A stretch of DNA of 64,000 nt, taken from positions 2,429,442 through 2,493,441 of the forward strand of contig NZ_LT575483.1 of the NCBI RefSeq assembly GCF_900086705.1, given 5' to 3'. Positions 43,980 through 57,178 of this stretch are shown piece after piece (positions within the stretch are counted from its first letter, which is position 1; every line of letters starts with the position of its first letter). The translations under genes were made by a program, and so were the position numbers. Source of the stretch: Massilibacillus massiliensis (GTDB lineage Bacteria; Bacillota; Negativicutes; FLKF01). The notes under the pieces are model-generated. The model was not told the origin of the DNA, did no database searches, and worked only from the letters and a program-made list of their open reading frames with translations.

Positions 43980-45563
43980 ATGAGGGCAATACAAAAATGG
44001 CTGTTTATCGTTAGTATTTTTTGTCTGTGTTTTTCACTTGTTGGATGCGGGGAAAATAAAACGCAGCAGGTAAAAAAAGAGTTGGTATATGCCAGCACCA
44101 AAGATATTCGTGATATTAATCCGCATTTATATGGCGGTGAAATGGCTGCACAAGCAATGGTTTTTGAACCATTGGTATATGACAGTAAAGAAGGAATCAA
44201 ACCTGGACTTGCGGAAAAATGGGAAATGTCTGAGGATGGTCTTGTGTATACTTTTCATATACGACAGGGTATAAAATTTACGGATGGTGAGCCGCTGAAT
44301 GCAGAAGCGGTAAAGAAAAATTTTGACGCTGTTGTTGCAAATAAAGCACGCCATGCATGGCTGGATATGATCAATCAAATCGATCACGGTGAAGTGGTGG
44401 ATGAATATACCTATAAATTGGTATTAAAAAAGCCGTATTATCCAACTTTGCAAGAACTTGCCTTGTCTCGTCCATTTAGAATTATTTCACCGAAATGCTT
44501 TAAAGATGGAGAAACAAAAAATGGCGTTACCGGTTATGCGGGAACTGGTCCATACATATTAACTGAGCATAAAGAAAAGCAATACGCGATTTTCACGGCA
44601 AATCAATCCTATTGGGGAGATAAGCCAAAAATTGAAACGATCAAATGGCAGGTAATGCCGGATCATCAAACGATTTTATTGGCCCTGCAAAAAGGTGAAA
44701 TTGATTTACTGTTTGGTGCAGATGGAGATATGATTGATTTGGATTCTTTTGCGGTATTGAAAAAAGAAGGTAAATATGAAGCCGTCATGAGTGAACCGAT
44801 TGCTTCACGGGCAATTTTAATCAATGCCCATCAGCCAATTACCTCTGATCGTAATGTCAGAGAAGCTTTTCAATATATCGTAAATAAAGAGGCAATCGCC
44901 AATGGTGTATTGAATGGAACTGAAACAGTTGCAGATACCTTGCTATCGCCGACAGTTCCTTATTGCGATGTGCCGCTTGAAAAAAGAGTTTATGATTTAG
45001 AAAAAGCAAAACAAATTTTGGATCGCATTGGCTGGAAAGTAGGAGAAGATGGATACCGCTATAAAGACGGTAAAAAAATGACAGTTACAATCTATTATAA
45101 TTCCAATAATGCGCAGGAACGTACAATCAGTGAATATATGCAAAGTGACATGAAAGTAGCTGGGGTAGATCTTCAAATTGTGGGGGAAGAAAAGCAGGCA
45201 TTTCTAGACAGACAAAAATCAGGCGATTTTGATTTGCAATATTCTCTATCATGGGGTACGCCTTATGATCCGCAATCTTATCTCTCCTCATGGCGGATAC
45301 CTGCGCACGGTGATTATCAAGCACAAATTGGGATGGAAAAGAAGGCGTGGTTGGATGATACGATCGGTAAGATTTTAGTTGAGTTTGATAAAGAAAAACG
45401 GCAGATGATGTATCAAGAGGTTTTGACGTACATTCATAATGAATGTGTATATTTACCGCTCACGTATTCAAGGACGAAGGCTGTTTATTCACCTGCCTTA
45501 AAGGGTGTTGGTTTTAATCCTTCTCAATATGAAATCCCCTTTGAAAAAATGTATTTTGAATAA
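43980..45563 (+). CDS. nikA: Nickel ABC transporter substrate-binding lipoprotein NikA, copy 1
   Basis: A 527-residue binding protein of the peptide/nickel family (SBP_bac_5). The signal ends in lipobox LVGC. Similarity to E. coli NikA is clear along the whole length: NPHLYGGEMAAQAMVFEPLV, HAWLDMINQI, PYYPTLQELALSRPFR, GTGPYIL, and WGTPYDPQSYLSS followed by the ligand histidine in PAHGDYQAQ. It starts at ATG 43980 after AGGAGG. It ends in its own terminator, so it is transcribed separately from nikBCDE. Confidence 0.9.
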   Translation: MRAIQKWLFIVSIFCLCFSLVGCGENKTQQVKKELVYASTKDIRDINPHLYGGEMAAQAMVFEPLVYDSKEGIKPGLAEKWEMSEDGLVYTFHIRQGIKFTDGEPLNAEAVKKNFDAVVANKARHAWLDMINQIDHGEVVDEYTYKLVLKKPYYPTLQELALSRPFRIISPKCFKDGETKNGVTGYAGTGPYILTEHKEKQYAIFTANQSYWGDKPKIETIKWQVMPDHQTILLALQKGEIDLLFGADGDMIDLDSFAVLKKEGKYEAVMSEPIASRAILINAHQPITSDRNVREAFQYIVNKEAIANGVLNGTETVADTLLSPTVPYCDVPLEKRVYDLEKAKQILDRIGWKVGEDGYRYKDGKKMTVTIYYNSNNAQERTISEYMQSDMKVAGVDLQIVGEEKQAFLDRQKSGDFDLQYSLSWGTPYDPQSYLSSWRIPAHGDYQAQIGMEKKAWLDDTIGKILVEFDKEKRQMMYQEVLTYIHNECVYLPLTYSRTKAVYSPALKGVGFNPSQYEIPFEKMYFE

Positions 45564-45657
45564 GGTAAGAGTAAAGTTTACGGTAAATGAAGGGAGATAA
45601 TGAGGTCGTTTTCTTTGGCCGATGGGGAATTATTGAACTTCCGTCTCTGCTTATGGG

Positions 45658-45702
45658 AAATTACCCTTTATATGCTTTTAGAGCATATAAAGGGTAATTT
45701 TT
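45658..45702 (+). terminator. Terminator after nikA copy 1
   Basis: A perfect 19-bp stem AAATTACCCTTTATATGCT / AGCATATAAAGGGTAATTT followed by T. Confidence 0.88.
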
Positions 45703-46148
45703 AATCAAAAGAAATTCTATAGAAATACTTTAAATTAGTCAAACGCTATCTATGTGATACGAGCTGTATCGACTATCTGAGTATGGAATGACAAATAGTT
45801 GTTTTTGCTTAGAATAAGTGATGGTAATTTATAATTACAACTTTTTATATCGTCGTTTATTCTTCTATAAAAATAATTTTATTGAATTTAAGAAAATTAT
45901 AATGTATTATACTAAATAGTAATGTTACTATTTGAGACTCTTTATCATTTAGGTGATAGGAAGGTAATACATTGTAGACGGATTTAAATAGTTGGCCTAC
46001 AACAATCGAGCTTGCTTTTCTGGTCAGGTTTCGTGTTCTTTAAGTTCACCTTTTAGGGGCGAAGACTGGCAATATAGTGAAAAGAAATGCTTTACATCAG
46101 CAGAGGTTGTAGTACTTGTTAAAAATTATAAATTTCAGGAGGTTCGTA
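45703..46148. other. Leader region of nikA copy 2 with operator-like palindrome
   Basis: About 445 bases without a convincing gene. It holds a TATAAT at 45898, a perfect palindrome AAATAGTAA-TG-TTACTATTT at 45914-45933, and a TTGTAG / CTACAA hairpin near 45973-46006. A short open frame crosses the nikA start region but has no ribosome site. The palindrome would suit a metal-responsive or other repressor. Confidence 0.55.
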
Positions 46149-47732
46149 ATGGGGAAATTGCAGAGATGGCTGTTTATACTGAGTATTTTCTGTTTGAGTG
46201 TTTCACTCGTTGGCTGTGGTGAAAATAAAACGCAGCAGATAAAGAAAGAGCTGGTATATGCCAGCACCAAAGATATTCGTGATATTAACCCTCATCTATA
46301 TGGTGGTGAGATTGCTGCACAAGCGATGGTATTTGAGCCACTGGTCTATGATAGCAAAGATGGAATCAAACCGGGACTTGCAGAAACATGGGAAATATCT
46401 GAGGATGGTCTTGTCTATACTTTCCATATACGGCAAGGTGTAAAATTCACAGATGGTGAATCGTTAAATGCAGAGGCGGTAAAGAAAAATTTTGATGTTG
46501 TTATTGCAAACAAAGCACGTCATGCCTGGCTGGATATGATCAATCAAATCGATCACGGTGAAGTAGTGGATGAATATACCTATAAACTGGTATTAAAAAA
46601 TCCTTATTATCCGACTTTGCAGGAGCTGGCTTTATCTCGTCCGTTTAGAATTATTTCACCGAAATGCTTTAAAGAGGGAGAAACAAAAAATGGCGTTACC
46701 GGTTATGCGGGCACTGGTCCATACATATTAACCGAGCATAAAGAAAAGCAATACGCGATTTTCACGGCAAATCAATCCTATTGGGGAGAAAAACCAAAAA
46801 TTGAAACGATCAAATGGCGGGTAATGCCGGATCACCAAACGATTTTATTGGCACTGAAAAAAGGTGAAATTGATTTACTGTTTGGTGCAGATGGAGATAT
46901 GATTGATCTGGATTCTTTTGCCGCGTTGAAAAAAGAAGGTAAATATGAAGCCGCTATGAGTGAACCGATTGCTTCACGGGCAATTTTAATCAATGCCCAT
47001 CAGCCGATTACTTCTGACCGCAATGTTAGAGAAGCTTTTCAATATATCGTGAATAAAGAGGCAATTGCCGATGGTATATTAAATGGAACTGAAACAGTTG
47101 CAAATACGTTGTTATCCTCAACAGTTCCTTATTGCAACGTGCCACTTGAAAAAAGAGTGTATGATTTAGAAAAAGCAAAACGAATTTTGGATCGCATTGG
47201 CTGGAAAGTAGGAGAAGATGGATACCGCTATAAAGACGGTAAAAAAATGACAGTTACGATTTATTACAATTCCAATAATGCGCAAGAACAGACGATTAGT
47301 GAATATCTGCAAAGTGATATGAAAGCAGCTGGGGTAGATCTTCAAATTGTGGGGGAAGAAAAGCAGGCGTTTTTAGATAGACAGAAAGCAGGCGATTTTG
47401 ATCTGCAATATTCGTTATCATGGGGGGCACCATATGATCCGCAGTCCTATCTTTCTTCATGGCGGATTCCTGCGCATGGTGATTATCAGGCGCAGAAAGG
47501 CATAGAAAAGAAGCCATGGCTGGATGATAAGATCGGTAAGGTCCTAGCCGAGGGGGATAAAGAAAAACGGCAGATGATGTATCAAGAGATTTTGACCTAT
47601 ATTCATGAGGAATGTGTGTATTTACCGCTTACGTATTCGAGAACGAAAGCTGTTTATTCACCTGGCTTAAAAGGTGTAGGATTTAATCTTTCGCAATATG
47701 AAATTCCATTTGAAAAAATGTATTTTGAATAA
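46149..47732 (+). CDS. nikA: Nickel ABC transporter substrate-binding lipoprotein NikA, copy 2
   Basis: Same length (527 residues) and, by eye, more than 90 percent identical to the copy ending at 45563. Differences are scattered, such as ISEDG for MSEDG and KGIEKKPWL for IGMEKKAWL; the signal peptide differs more. Lipobox SLVGC and the ligand histidine in PAHGDYQAQ are kept. The ATG at 46149 has CAGGAGG upstream. nikB follows after 38 bases with no terminator, so this copy is the one in the nikABCDE operon. Confidence 0.9.
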   Translation: MGKLQRWLFILSIFCLSVSLVGCGENKTQQIKKELVYASTKDIRDINPHLYGGEIAAQAMVFEPLVYDSKDGIKPGLAETWEISEDGLVYTFHIRQGVKFTDGESLNAEAVKKNFDVVIANKARHAWLDMINQIDHGEVVDEYTYKLVLKNPYYPTLQELALSRPFRIISPKCFKEGETKNGVTGYAGTGPYILTEHKEKQYAIFTANQSYWGEKPKIETIKWRVMPDHQTILLALKKGEIDLLFGADGDMIDLDSFAALKKEGKYEAAMSEPIASRAILINAHQPITSDRNVREAFQYIVNKEAIADGILNGTETVANTLLSSTVPYCNVPLEKRVYDLEKAKRILDRIGWKVGEDGYRYKDGKKMTVTIYYNSNNAQEQTISEYLQSDMKAAGVDLQIVGEEKQAFLDRQKAGDFDLQYSLSWGAPYDPQSYLSSWRIPAHGDYQAQKGIEKKPWLDDKIGKVLAEGDKEKRQMMYQEILTYIHEECVYLPLTYSRTKAVYSPGLKGVGFNLSQYEIPFEKMYFE

Positions 47733-47770
47733 AGTAAGAAATAGTTCTAACGATAGAAGAAGGGGGAAAT

Positions 47771-48700
47771 ATGCGAAATTATATTCTTTGGCGGCTAGTT
47801 GGTGTGATACCTATTTTAATGGGTATTTCGTTTCTGGCATTTGTGTTGATTACACTTAGCCCAAGTGATCCTGCTGAAGTGGCGCTGCGGGTAAATGAAA
47901 TTGTGCCTACCCCGGAAGCAATCGCTAAAACACGTGAACAATTGGGGCTTGATAAACCTTTCTTTACACGCTACATTGACTGGCTGGCTGCTTCCGTTCA
48001 AGGAGATTTTGGCAATAGTTATGTAAATAATAAACCAGTATTCGATGAGATTATGACCGCTTTGCCAGCAACGCTTTATCTATCCGCGGCTGCTTTGCTC
48101 CTTACGGTCATTGTCAGTGTTTCGAGCGGTGTATTTTGTGCAGTTTATGAAGGGCGTATGGGGGATAAACTTGTACGTATATTGATTTTTTTAGGGACCG
48201 CTACACCGAGTTTTTGGGTAGCCCTTTTATTTATCTGGTTTTTTTCAGTAAAGCTTGACTTATTTCCTACCAGTGGGATGCAGGGGGTTCGATCTGTAAT
48301 ATTGCCGGCACTCACATTATCACTGACCTATATCTCTACTTATACGCGTCTGATTCGCAACAATATGATTGCAAACAAACAAGAAAACTATGTAATGTAT
48401 TTAAAAGTACGCGGTCTGAAAAAAATTACGATTTATCGGCATATTCTAAAAAATTCGCTGCAAGCTTCTTTGACGGCATTTGGGATGTCAATTCCCAAAC
48501 TAATTGCCGGAACAGTCATTGTAGAAAATATCTTTGCTTGGCCTGGTATTGGGCGCCTATGTGTTGATGCAATTTTCAATCGCGATTTTCCGATTATCCA
48601 AGCTTATGTTATTATGATGGCAGTGTTATTTGTAGGTTGTAATCTTATGGTGGATATTTTTAGTGCTATGCTTGATCCGAGGATAAGGCGGGAGGAATAA
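47771..48700 (+). CDS. nikB: Nickel ABC transporter permease NikB
   Basis: A 309-residue permease of the DppB/NikB type with six membrane helices, an N-terminal RNYILWRLVGVIPILMGISF start and the EAA loop YLKVRGLKKITIYRHILKNSL near 216. It forms the channel with NikC. It starts at ATG 47771 after AAGGGGG. Assignment to nickel rests on the adjacent NikA. Confidence 0.88.
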   Translation: MRNYILWRLVGVIPILMGISFLAFVLITLSPSDPAEVALRVNEIVPTPEAIAKTREQLGLDKPFFTRYIDWLAASVQGDFGNSYVNNKPVFDEIMTALPATLYLSAAALLLTVIVSVSSGVFCAVYEGRMGDKLVRILIFLGTATPSFWVALLFIWFFSVKLDLFPTSGMQGVRSVILPALTLSLTYISTYTRLIRNNMIANKQENYVMYLKVRGLKKITIYRHILKNSLQASLTAFGMSIPKLIAGTVIVENIFAWPGIGRLCVDAIFNRDFPIIQAYVIMMAVLFVGCNLMVDIFSAMLDPRIRREE

Positions 48701-48701
48701 T

Positions 48702-49565
48702 ATGAGGTTTTGGCAAAAAATAAAACAAGATAAAATTGCAATCTTATCCTTGGGTGTTATTACGATCGTCTTATTGATTGGAATCTTTGCACCCGTAGTT
48801 GCTTTACATAGTCCGATCGAAACAAATATTAAGATGAAATTTGCCGATGCAAGCTTAACCTATCCTTTTGGGACAGATCAACTTGGCAGATGTATTTTTT
48901 CAAGACTTGTTTATGGTATACAGACAACCGTTTTACTGGCACTCGTTACCATGGCGGTGACGATAGGAATTGGAACGGTATTAGGATTAGTTGCCGGGTA
49001 TGCAAGAGGTAAAATTGATGAATGCGTTATGCGAATTTGTGATGTATTGCTTTCCTTTCCTAGTGAAGTGATGATTTTTGCAATTGTGGGGATGCTAGGC
49101 CCAGGTCTTAGCCATGTTATGATAGCAAATATTGCCTCGAAGTGGGCTTGGTATACGAGAATGATTCGTTCACTCGTGCTGCAATATAGAGATAAAAATT
49201 ATATAAGATTTGCGAGAGCAGCAGGCGGCAGTGATTCTTATATTCTGTACAAACATTTATTTCCGAGTATTATAGGTGATATTGCTGTCCTTGCAACTCT
49301 AGATACCGGTTGGGTCATCTTAAATATTTCTGCGCTCTCTTTTCTCGGGCTGGGTGTACAAGCTCCTACCCCGGAATGGGGCATGATGCTAAAAGAAGCA
49401 AAAAATGTAATGACGATGTATCCATCTTTAATGCTCGCGCCGGGGCTTTCCATCTTGATTGTTGTTGCGGCGTTTCAGTTTCTTGGGGATAGTATCCGTG
49501 ATGCACTCGATCCCAAGCATAACCAACAAAAGGCAGTGATAAAGAATGAGCTTAATAGAAGTTAA
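48702..49565 (+). CDS. nikC: Nickel ABC transporter permease NikC
   Basis: A 287-residue DppC/NikC-type permease. It has an N-terminal helix, PFGTDQLGRCIFSRLVYG (typical of the family) and the EAA loop FARAAGGSDSYILYKHLFPS. It starts one base after the nikB stop and overlaps nikD by 20 bases. Confidence 0.88.
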   Translation: MRFWQKIKQDKIAILSLGVITIVLLIGIFAPVVALHSPIETNIKMKFADASLTYPFGTDQLGRCIFSRLVYGIQTTVLLALVTMAVTIGIGTVLGLVAGYARGKIDECVMRICDVLLSFPSEVMIFAIVGMLGPGLSHVMIANIASKWAWYTRMIRSLVLQYRDKNYIRFARAAGGSDSYILYKHLFPSIIGDIAVLATLDTGWVILNISALSFLGLGVQAPTPEWGMMLKEAKNVMTMYPSLMLAPGLSILIVVAAFQFLGDSIRDALDPKHNQQKAVIKNELNRS

Positions 49566-50352
49566 AAATCTTCGTATTTATGATATACCAAATCAACAAG
49601 TTATCGTAGATGATTTGAATTTCAAGGTGGAAAAAAATAGCTGTCTAGGTATTGTTGGTGAAAGCGGCAGTGGTAAGTCCATCAGTGTAAAAGCTATATT
49701 GGGGCTACTAGGTCCGGAGCTGGAAAGCAGAGGTAGTGTAAAATTCAACGGGGTTGAGCTGCTTCACGCCGAAGAAGATCTGCTGCGCAAAATTCGCGGC
49801 AGACACTTTTGCATGATTTTGCAGGATGCAATGACCGCATTTGATCCTTTATATACAATTGGTGCGCAGTTTGTAGAAACGCTTTGTGAAACTATAGACT
49901 GCACAAAAGCTATTGCAAAAAAAACTGCACTTGCATCACTCCAAAAGATGCGTATACATGATGCTGAAGAAGTGCTAAAAAAATATCCGCATCAATTATC
50001 CGGCGGTATGCTGCAAAGATGTATGATTGGGTTAGCAATGGCGTTAAAACCGGAAGTTATTATTGCAGATGAACCGACTACTGCACTTGATTCGATCAAC
50101 CAACGAGAAATTCTAGAAGAATTTAAACGTTTGCAAGCATTGACTGGAGTGACTTTAATTTTTATTTCACATGATCTAGGAATTATTGAGTATTTAGCAG
50201 ATGACGTATTGGTAATGTATCAAGGAAACTGTGTAGAATTTGGGACAGCACAACAGGTTTTTAGAAACCCTAAACATGAATACAGCAAATATTTGATGCA
50301 TACACGGATTGCTTTGACCAAGGCTTTTCATCAATCCATGGTAAAGGAGTAA
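49546..50352 (+). CDS. nikD: Nickel ABC transporter ATPase NikD
   Basis: A 268-residue ABC ATPase. Walker A GESGSGKS near 38, signature LSGGMLQR, Walker B VIIADEPTTALD, and the C-terminal oligopeptide/nickel ATPase extension. It pairs with NikE. Start ATG 49546 lies within the end of nikC. Confidence 0.9.
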   Translation: MSLIEVKNLRIYDIPNQQVIVDDLNFKVEKNSCLGIVGESGSGKSISVKAILGLLGPELESRGSVKFNGVELLHAEEDLLRKIRGRHFCMILQDAMTAFDPLYTIGAQFVETLCETIDCTKAIAKKTALASLQKMRIHDAEEVLKKYPHQLSGGMLQRCMIGLAMALKPEVIIADEPTTALDSINQREILEEFKRLQALTGVTLIFISHDLGIIEYLADDVLVMYQGNCVEFGTAQQVFRNPKHEYSKYLMHTRIALTKAFHQSMVKE

Positions 50353-50360
50353 TACTAGAT

Positions 50361-51125
50361 ATGTTGGAAGTAGAAAATATATATAAATCTTATAAAAAAC
50401 AGAAAAATTTTTTTTGTTCCTCTCATAAGCAAAGCGTACTGCAAGATGTTTCTTTTGCTGTAAACAGTGGCGAGTGTGTGGGATTAGTTGGTGAAAGTAG
50501 CAGTGGCAAGAGTACGTTGAGTCGATTGATTTTGAATCTTGAGCGACCAGACAGCGGACGAATTTTAATGGAAGGTCAACCAATACAGAAATGGCTAAGG
50601 ACGCATCGTGGTGCAGTCAGTGTTGTTTTTCAAGACTATACTACATCGGTAAATCCTAGATTTACAGTGGAGCAAATCGTTGCTGAACCGCTAAAGATAT
50701 TGCATAAACCATTATCAAAAGATTGTATTGTAAACTTATTAGAAACTGTGAATATATCCTCTGGCTTTATGAAACGGTATCCGCATGAATTGAGTGGAGG
50801 TCAGTTGCAACGTGTTTGTCTAGCTAGGGCAATTTCGACTACGCCACGTTTTATTGTACTGGATGAGGCACTTAGTTCTTTAGATGTATCCATTCAGGCA
50901 CAAATGTTGCAACTGCTAAAAAAATTAAAACAGCAGATGGGAATAACTTATTTGTTTATTGCCCATGATTTACAAACGCTGACCAATTTATGTGATAAGG
51001 TGCTTTTTCTTTATCAAGGAAAAATTGTCGAAGAAGCCTATAGCCAAAACCTATATAAAGTAAATCATATTTATGCAAAACGATTATTGGAGTCTGTGCT
51101 TCCTTTTGGTGAACGGTGGAAATGA
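50361..51125 (+). CDS. nikE: Nickel ABC transporter ATPase NikE
   Basis: A 254-residue ABC ATPase. Walker A is GESSSGKST near 47; the usual GSGKS glycine is serine, as in some NikE proteins. Signature LSGGQLQRVCLARA and Walker B FIVLDEALSSLD are present. It starts 8 bases after nikD and closes the operon. No clear terminator follows; the DnaA-box region begins within 40 bases. Confidence 0.9.
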   Translation: MLEVENIYKSYKKQKNFFCSSHKQSVLQDVSFAVNSGECVGLVGESSSGKSTLSRLILNLERPDSGRILMEGQPIQKWLRTHRGAVSVVFQDYTTSVNPRFTVEQIVAEPLKILHKPLSKDCIVNLLETVNISSGFMKRYPHELSGGQLQRVCLARAISTTPRFIVLDEALSSLDVSIQAQMLQLLKKLKQQMGITYLFIAHDLQTLTNLCDKVLFLYQGKIVEEAYSQNLYKVNHIYAKRLLESVLPFGERWK

Positions 51126-51158
51126 AAGTTTGCAGCTCAAGCGGTTATATAAATAAAT

Positions 51159-51521
51159 TGTGGATATTTTAGATGAATAAAAAATATGTTCACATAAAGA
51201 TCGACTTATCCACAATTTTATACACAAAACCCATGTTCCTGTGGATAATTTTATAAAAATGCTGATAAATCGTTATGAAAAAAACTGTAAAGTGTGTATA
51301 AGTTAATAAAATATGAGAATAAATAAAATTGAAGTTTACAGTTTTGTGAATTTCAATAATTTGTAAGAGTGTTTTAAGAAAGATAAAGTAACATAAAATT
51401 TGACTTATCCACAATTTTATTAACAAATTTAATAAATGTGTTGATAAGTCTACAGAAAAAAGGTATTTTTGTTGGTAACTAAGAAAAATATGTGAATAAG
51501 TTATAACTTTCTTGTGGATAA
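51159..51521. other. DnaA-box cluster in AT-rich DNA
   Basis: Seven exact matches to TTATNCACA: plus strand at 51206, 51218 and 51405; minus strand at 51240, 51293, 51491 and 51513. Two near matches are at 51159 and 51439. The 19-bp GACTTATCCACAATTTTAT is repeated at 51203 and 51402. The region is gene-free and very AT-rich. There is no dnaA, dnaN, rpmH or gidA nearby, so it is more likely a DnaA-titrating or regulatory cluster, like the DnaA-box clusters of B. subtilis or datA of E. coli, than the main origin. An origin cannot be excluded. Confidence 0.8.
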
Positions 51522-51563
51522 AAAAATTTAGTTTCATAATGATGAAAGATCTTCGTATAGTAG

Positions 51564-51595
51564 TTGACAAGTTATAAAAAGAATGTTAGTATAAT
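51564..51595 (+). promoter_or_regulatory. Probable tRNA-Arg promoter
   Basis: Exact TTGACA at 51564 and exact TATAAT at 51590, but 20 bases apart, wider than the usual 16-18. It sits at the edge of the DnaA-box cluster. Confidence 0.5.
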
Positions 51596-51626
51596 ATCTG
51601 TTGATTATGTAAATAGTCCACATAAT

Positions 51627-51703
51627 GACTCTGTAGCTCAGCTGGATAGAGTGTTTGACTACGAATCAAAAGGTCGCAGGTTCGACTCCTGCCAGGGTCA
51701 CCA
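51627..51703 (+). tRNA. tRNA-Arg (anticodon ACG)
   Basis: Acceptor GACTCTG pairs with CAGGGTC (one G-T pair), followed by A and an encoded CCA. The anticodon loop CTACGAA gives ACG, read as ICG after deamination. Confidence 0.97.
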
Positions 51704-51716
51704 TAGAGCTTTTAAG

Positions 51717-51747
51717 AACTTTACGAAATTTTCGTAAAGTTTTTTTG
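51717..51747 (+). terminator. Terminator after tRNA-Arg
   Basis: Stem AACTTTACGAA / TTCGTAAAGTT with a 3-base loop and seven T. Confidence 0.9.
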
Positions 51748-51870
51748 TTGTAAAGAAAACCACTGGCTGTGCCAGTGGTTGGAAAAAAGCTTTAGCGATG
51801 AAAAACTCTTTTTGCTAAAATTAGAAGAGGTCTGATCAGCCGCAACTAAAATCAAAAGGAGGGCATTCAA

Positions 51871-51915
51871 ATGAATGACACTAATAATGGATCGGCTACA
51901 CTAAATTTAGGGTAA
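51871..51915 (+). CDS. Very short frame (14 aa) with a strong ribosome site
   Basis: AAAAGGAGGGCATTCAA precedes ATG at 51871, and the frame MNDTNNGSATLNLG ends after 14 codons. It may be a leader peptide or the 5' scrap of a lost gene. The excellent ribosome site is the only support. Confidence 0.25.
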   Translation: MNDTNNGSATLNLG

Positions 51916-51947
51916 AACATATCTACTGAGGATTGGGATTTGCGGAT

Positions 51948-52079
51948 TCAAACCAACTTGCGAATTTGCTCACTATTTTCTGCAGAGTATTCACCATTAC
52001 GGAGTTTTTGGATTTTGTACTGAATTTTGGTGTAGGCACTACTTTTACAAATTGATATGATAAAAATCATATTGAGCAT
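51948..52079 (-). CDS. Short 43-aa frame, possible gene fragment
   Basis: The minus-strand frame ends in YKIQKLRNGEYSAENSEQ then IRKLV, which looks like real protein sequence (charged, non-repetitive), but the N-terminal third MLNMIFIISIC looks arbitrary and no ribosome site is clear. It is more likely the 3' remnant of a deleted gene than a working one. Confidence 0.25.
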   Translation of the reverse strand: MLNMIFIISICKSSAYTKIQYKIQKLRNGEYSAENSEQIRKLV

Positions 52080-52150
52080 GGCAGTTTTCCAAAATATCGG
52101 TTTTAGTCAATTGATATTTTACCAGAAATTTGCCATGTCTTTTACTATGC

Positions 52151-52198
52151 AAAAAAATAAATGTTGCAGTTTTGATTTTCATCTAAACTGCAACATTT
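52151..52198 (-). terminator. Terminator of the first collagen-like gene
   Basis: A 14-bp perfect stem AAATGTTGCAGTTT / AAACTGCAACATTT (52159-52198), followed on the minus strand by a T run (52157-52151). Confidence 0.8.
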
Positions 52199-52346
52199 AT
52201 TATAGAGCGGTAATTTTATACCACTTGGGTTCGGGTACGTTTTTTTTTAGAAGGCGTCTTCTTTTGTTGAATCTTCTGTTGAGATTCAATAAAAAAATAG
52301 GCTATCGATAGTATTGTAATATGATAATGCGACCTTTGAGGGGGCG

Positions 52347-57022
<4,676 letters not shown>

Positions 57023-57178
57023 TTATGACAAGCTTGATGTGAAATTTTATGTGCAATTAAAAGATCAAAGTTAATGTTAGTGATGTACGTTGAAAAATAC
57101 ATTAGTGATGAACACTCTCCTGGATGATTGTGAATAATATAATATACAAGTCAGTTGATCACGGGGAGGTTTTCAACC

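Larger units (their letters stand above)
51748..52346. other. Gene-poor region with hairpins and possible gene remnants
   Basis: About 600 bases. It contains a 10-bp hairpin AACCACTGGC / GCCAGTGGTT (51758-51780), two very short frames listed separately, and the terminator of the collagen gene at 52151-52198. The rest shows nothing I can name. Confidence 0.5.

Noticed and set aside
45992-46222. 76-aa plus-strand frame overlapping the start of nikA copy 2
   Set aside because: No ribosome site, and it overlaps the leader and the signal-peptide region in another frame.
51159-51521. Call of the main chromosomal origin
   Set aside because: DnaA boxes fit, but none of the usual origin neighbours is in the window and GC skew cannot be judged from 64 kb. 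It is kept as a DnaA-box cluster.
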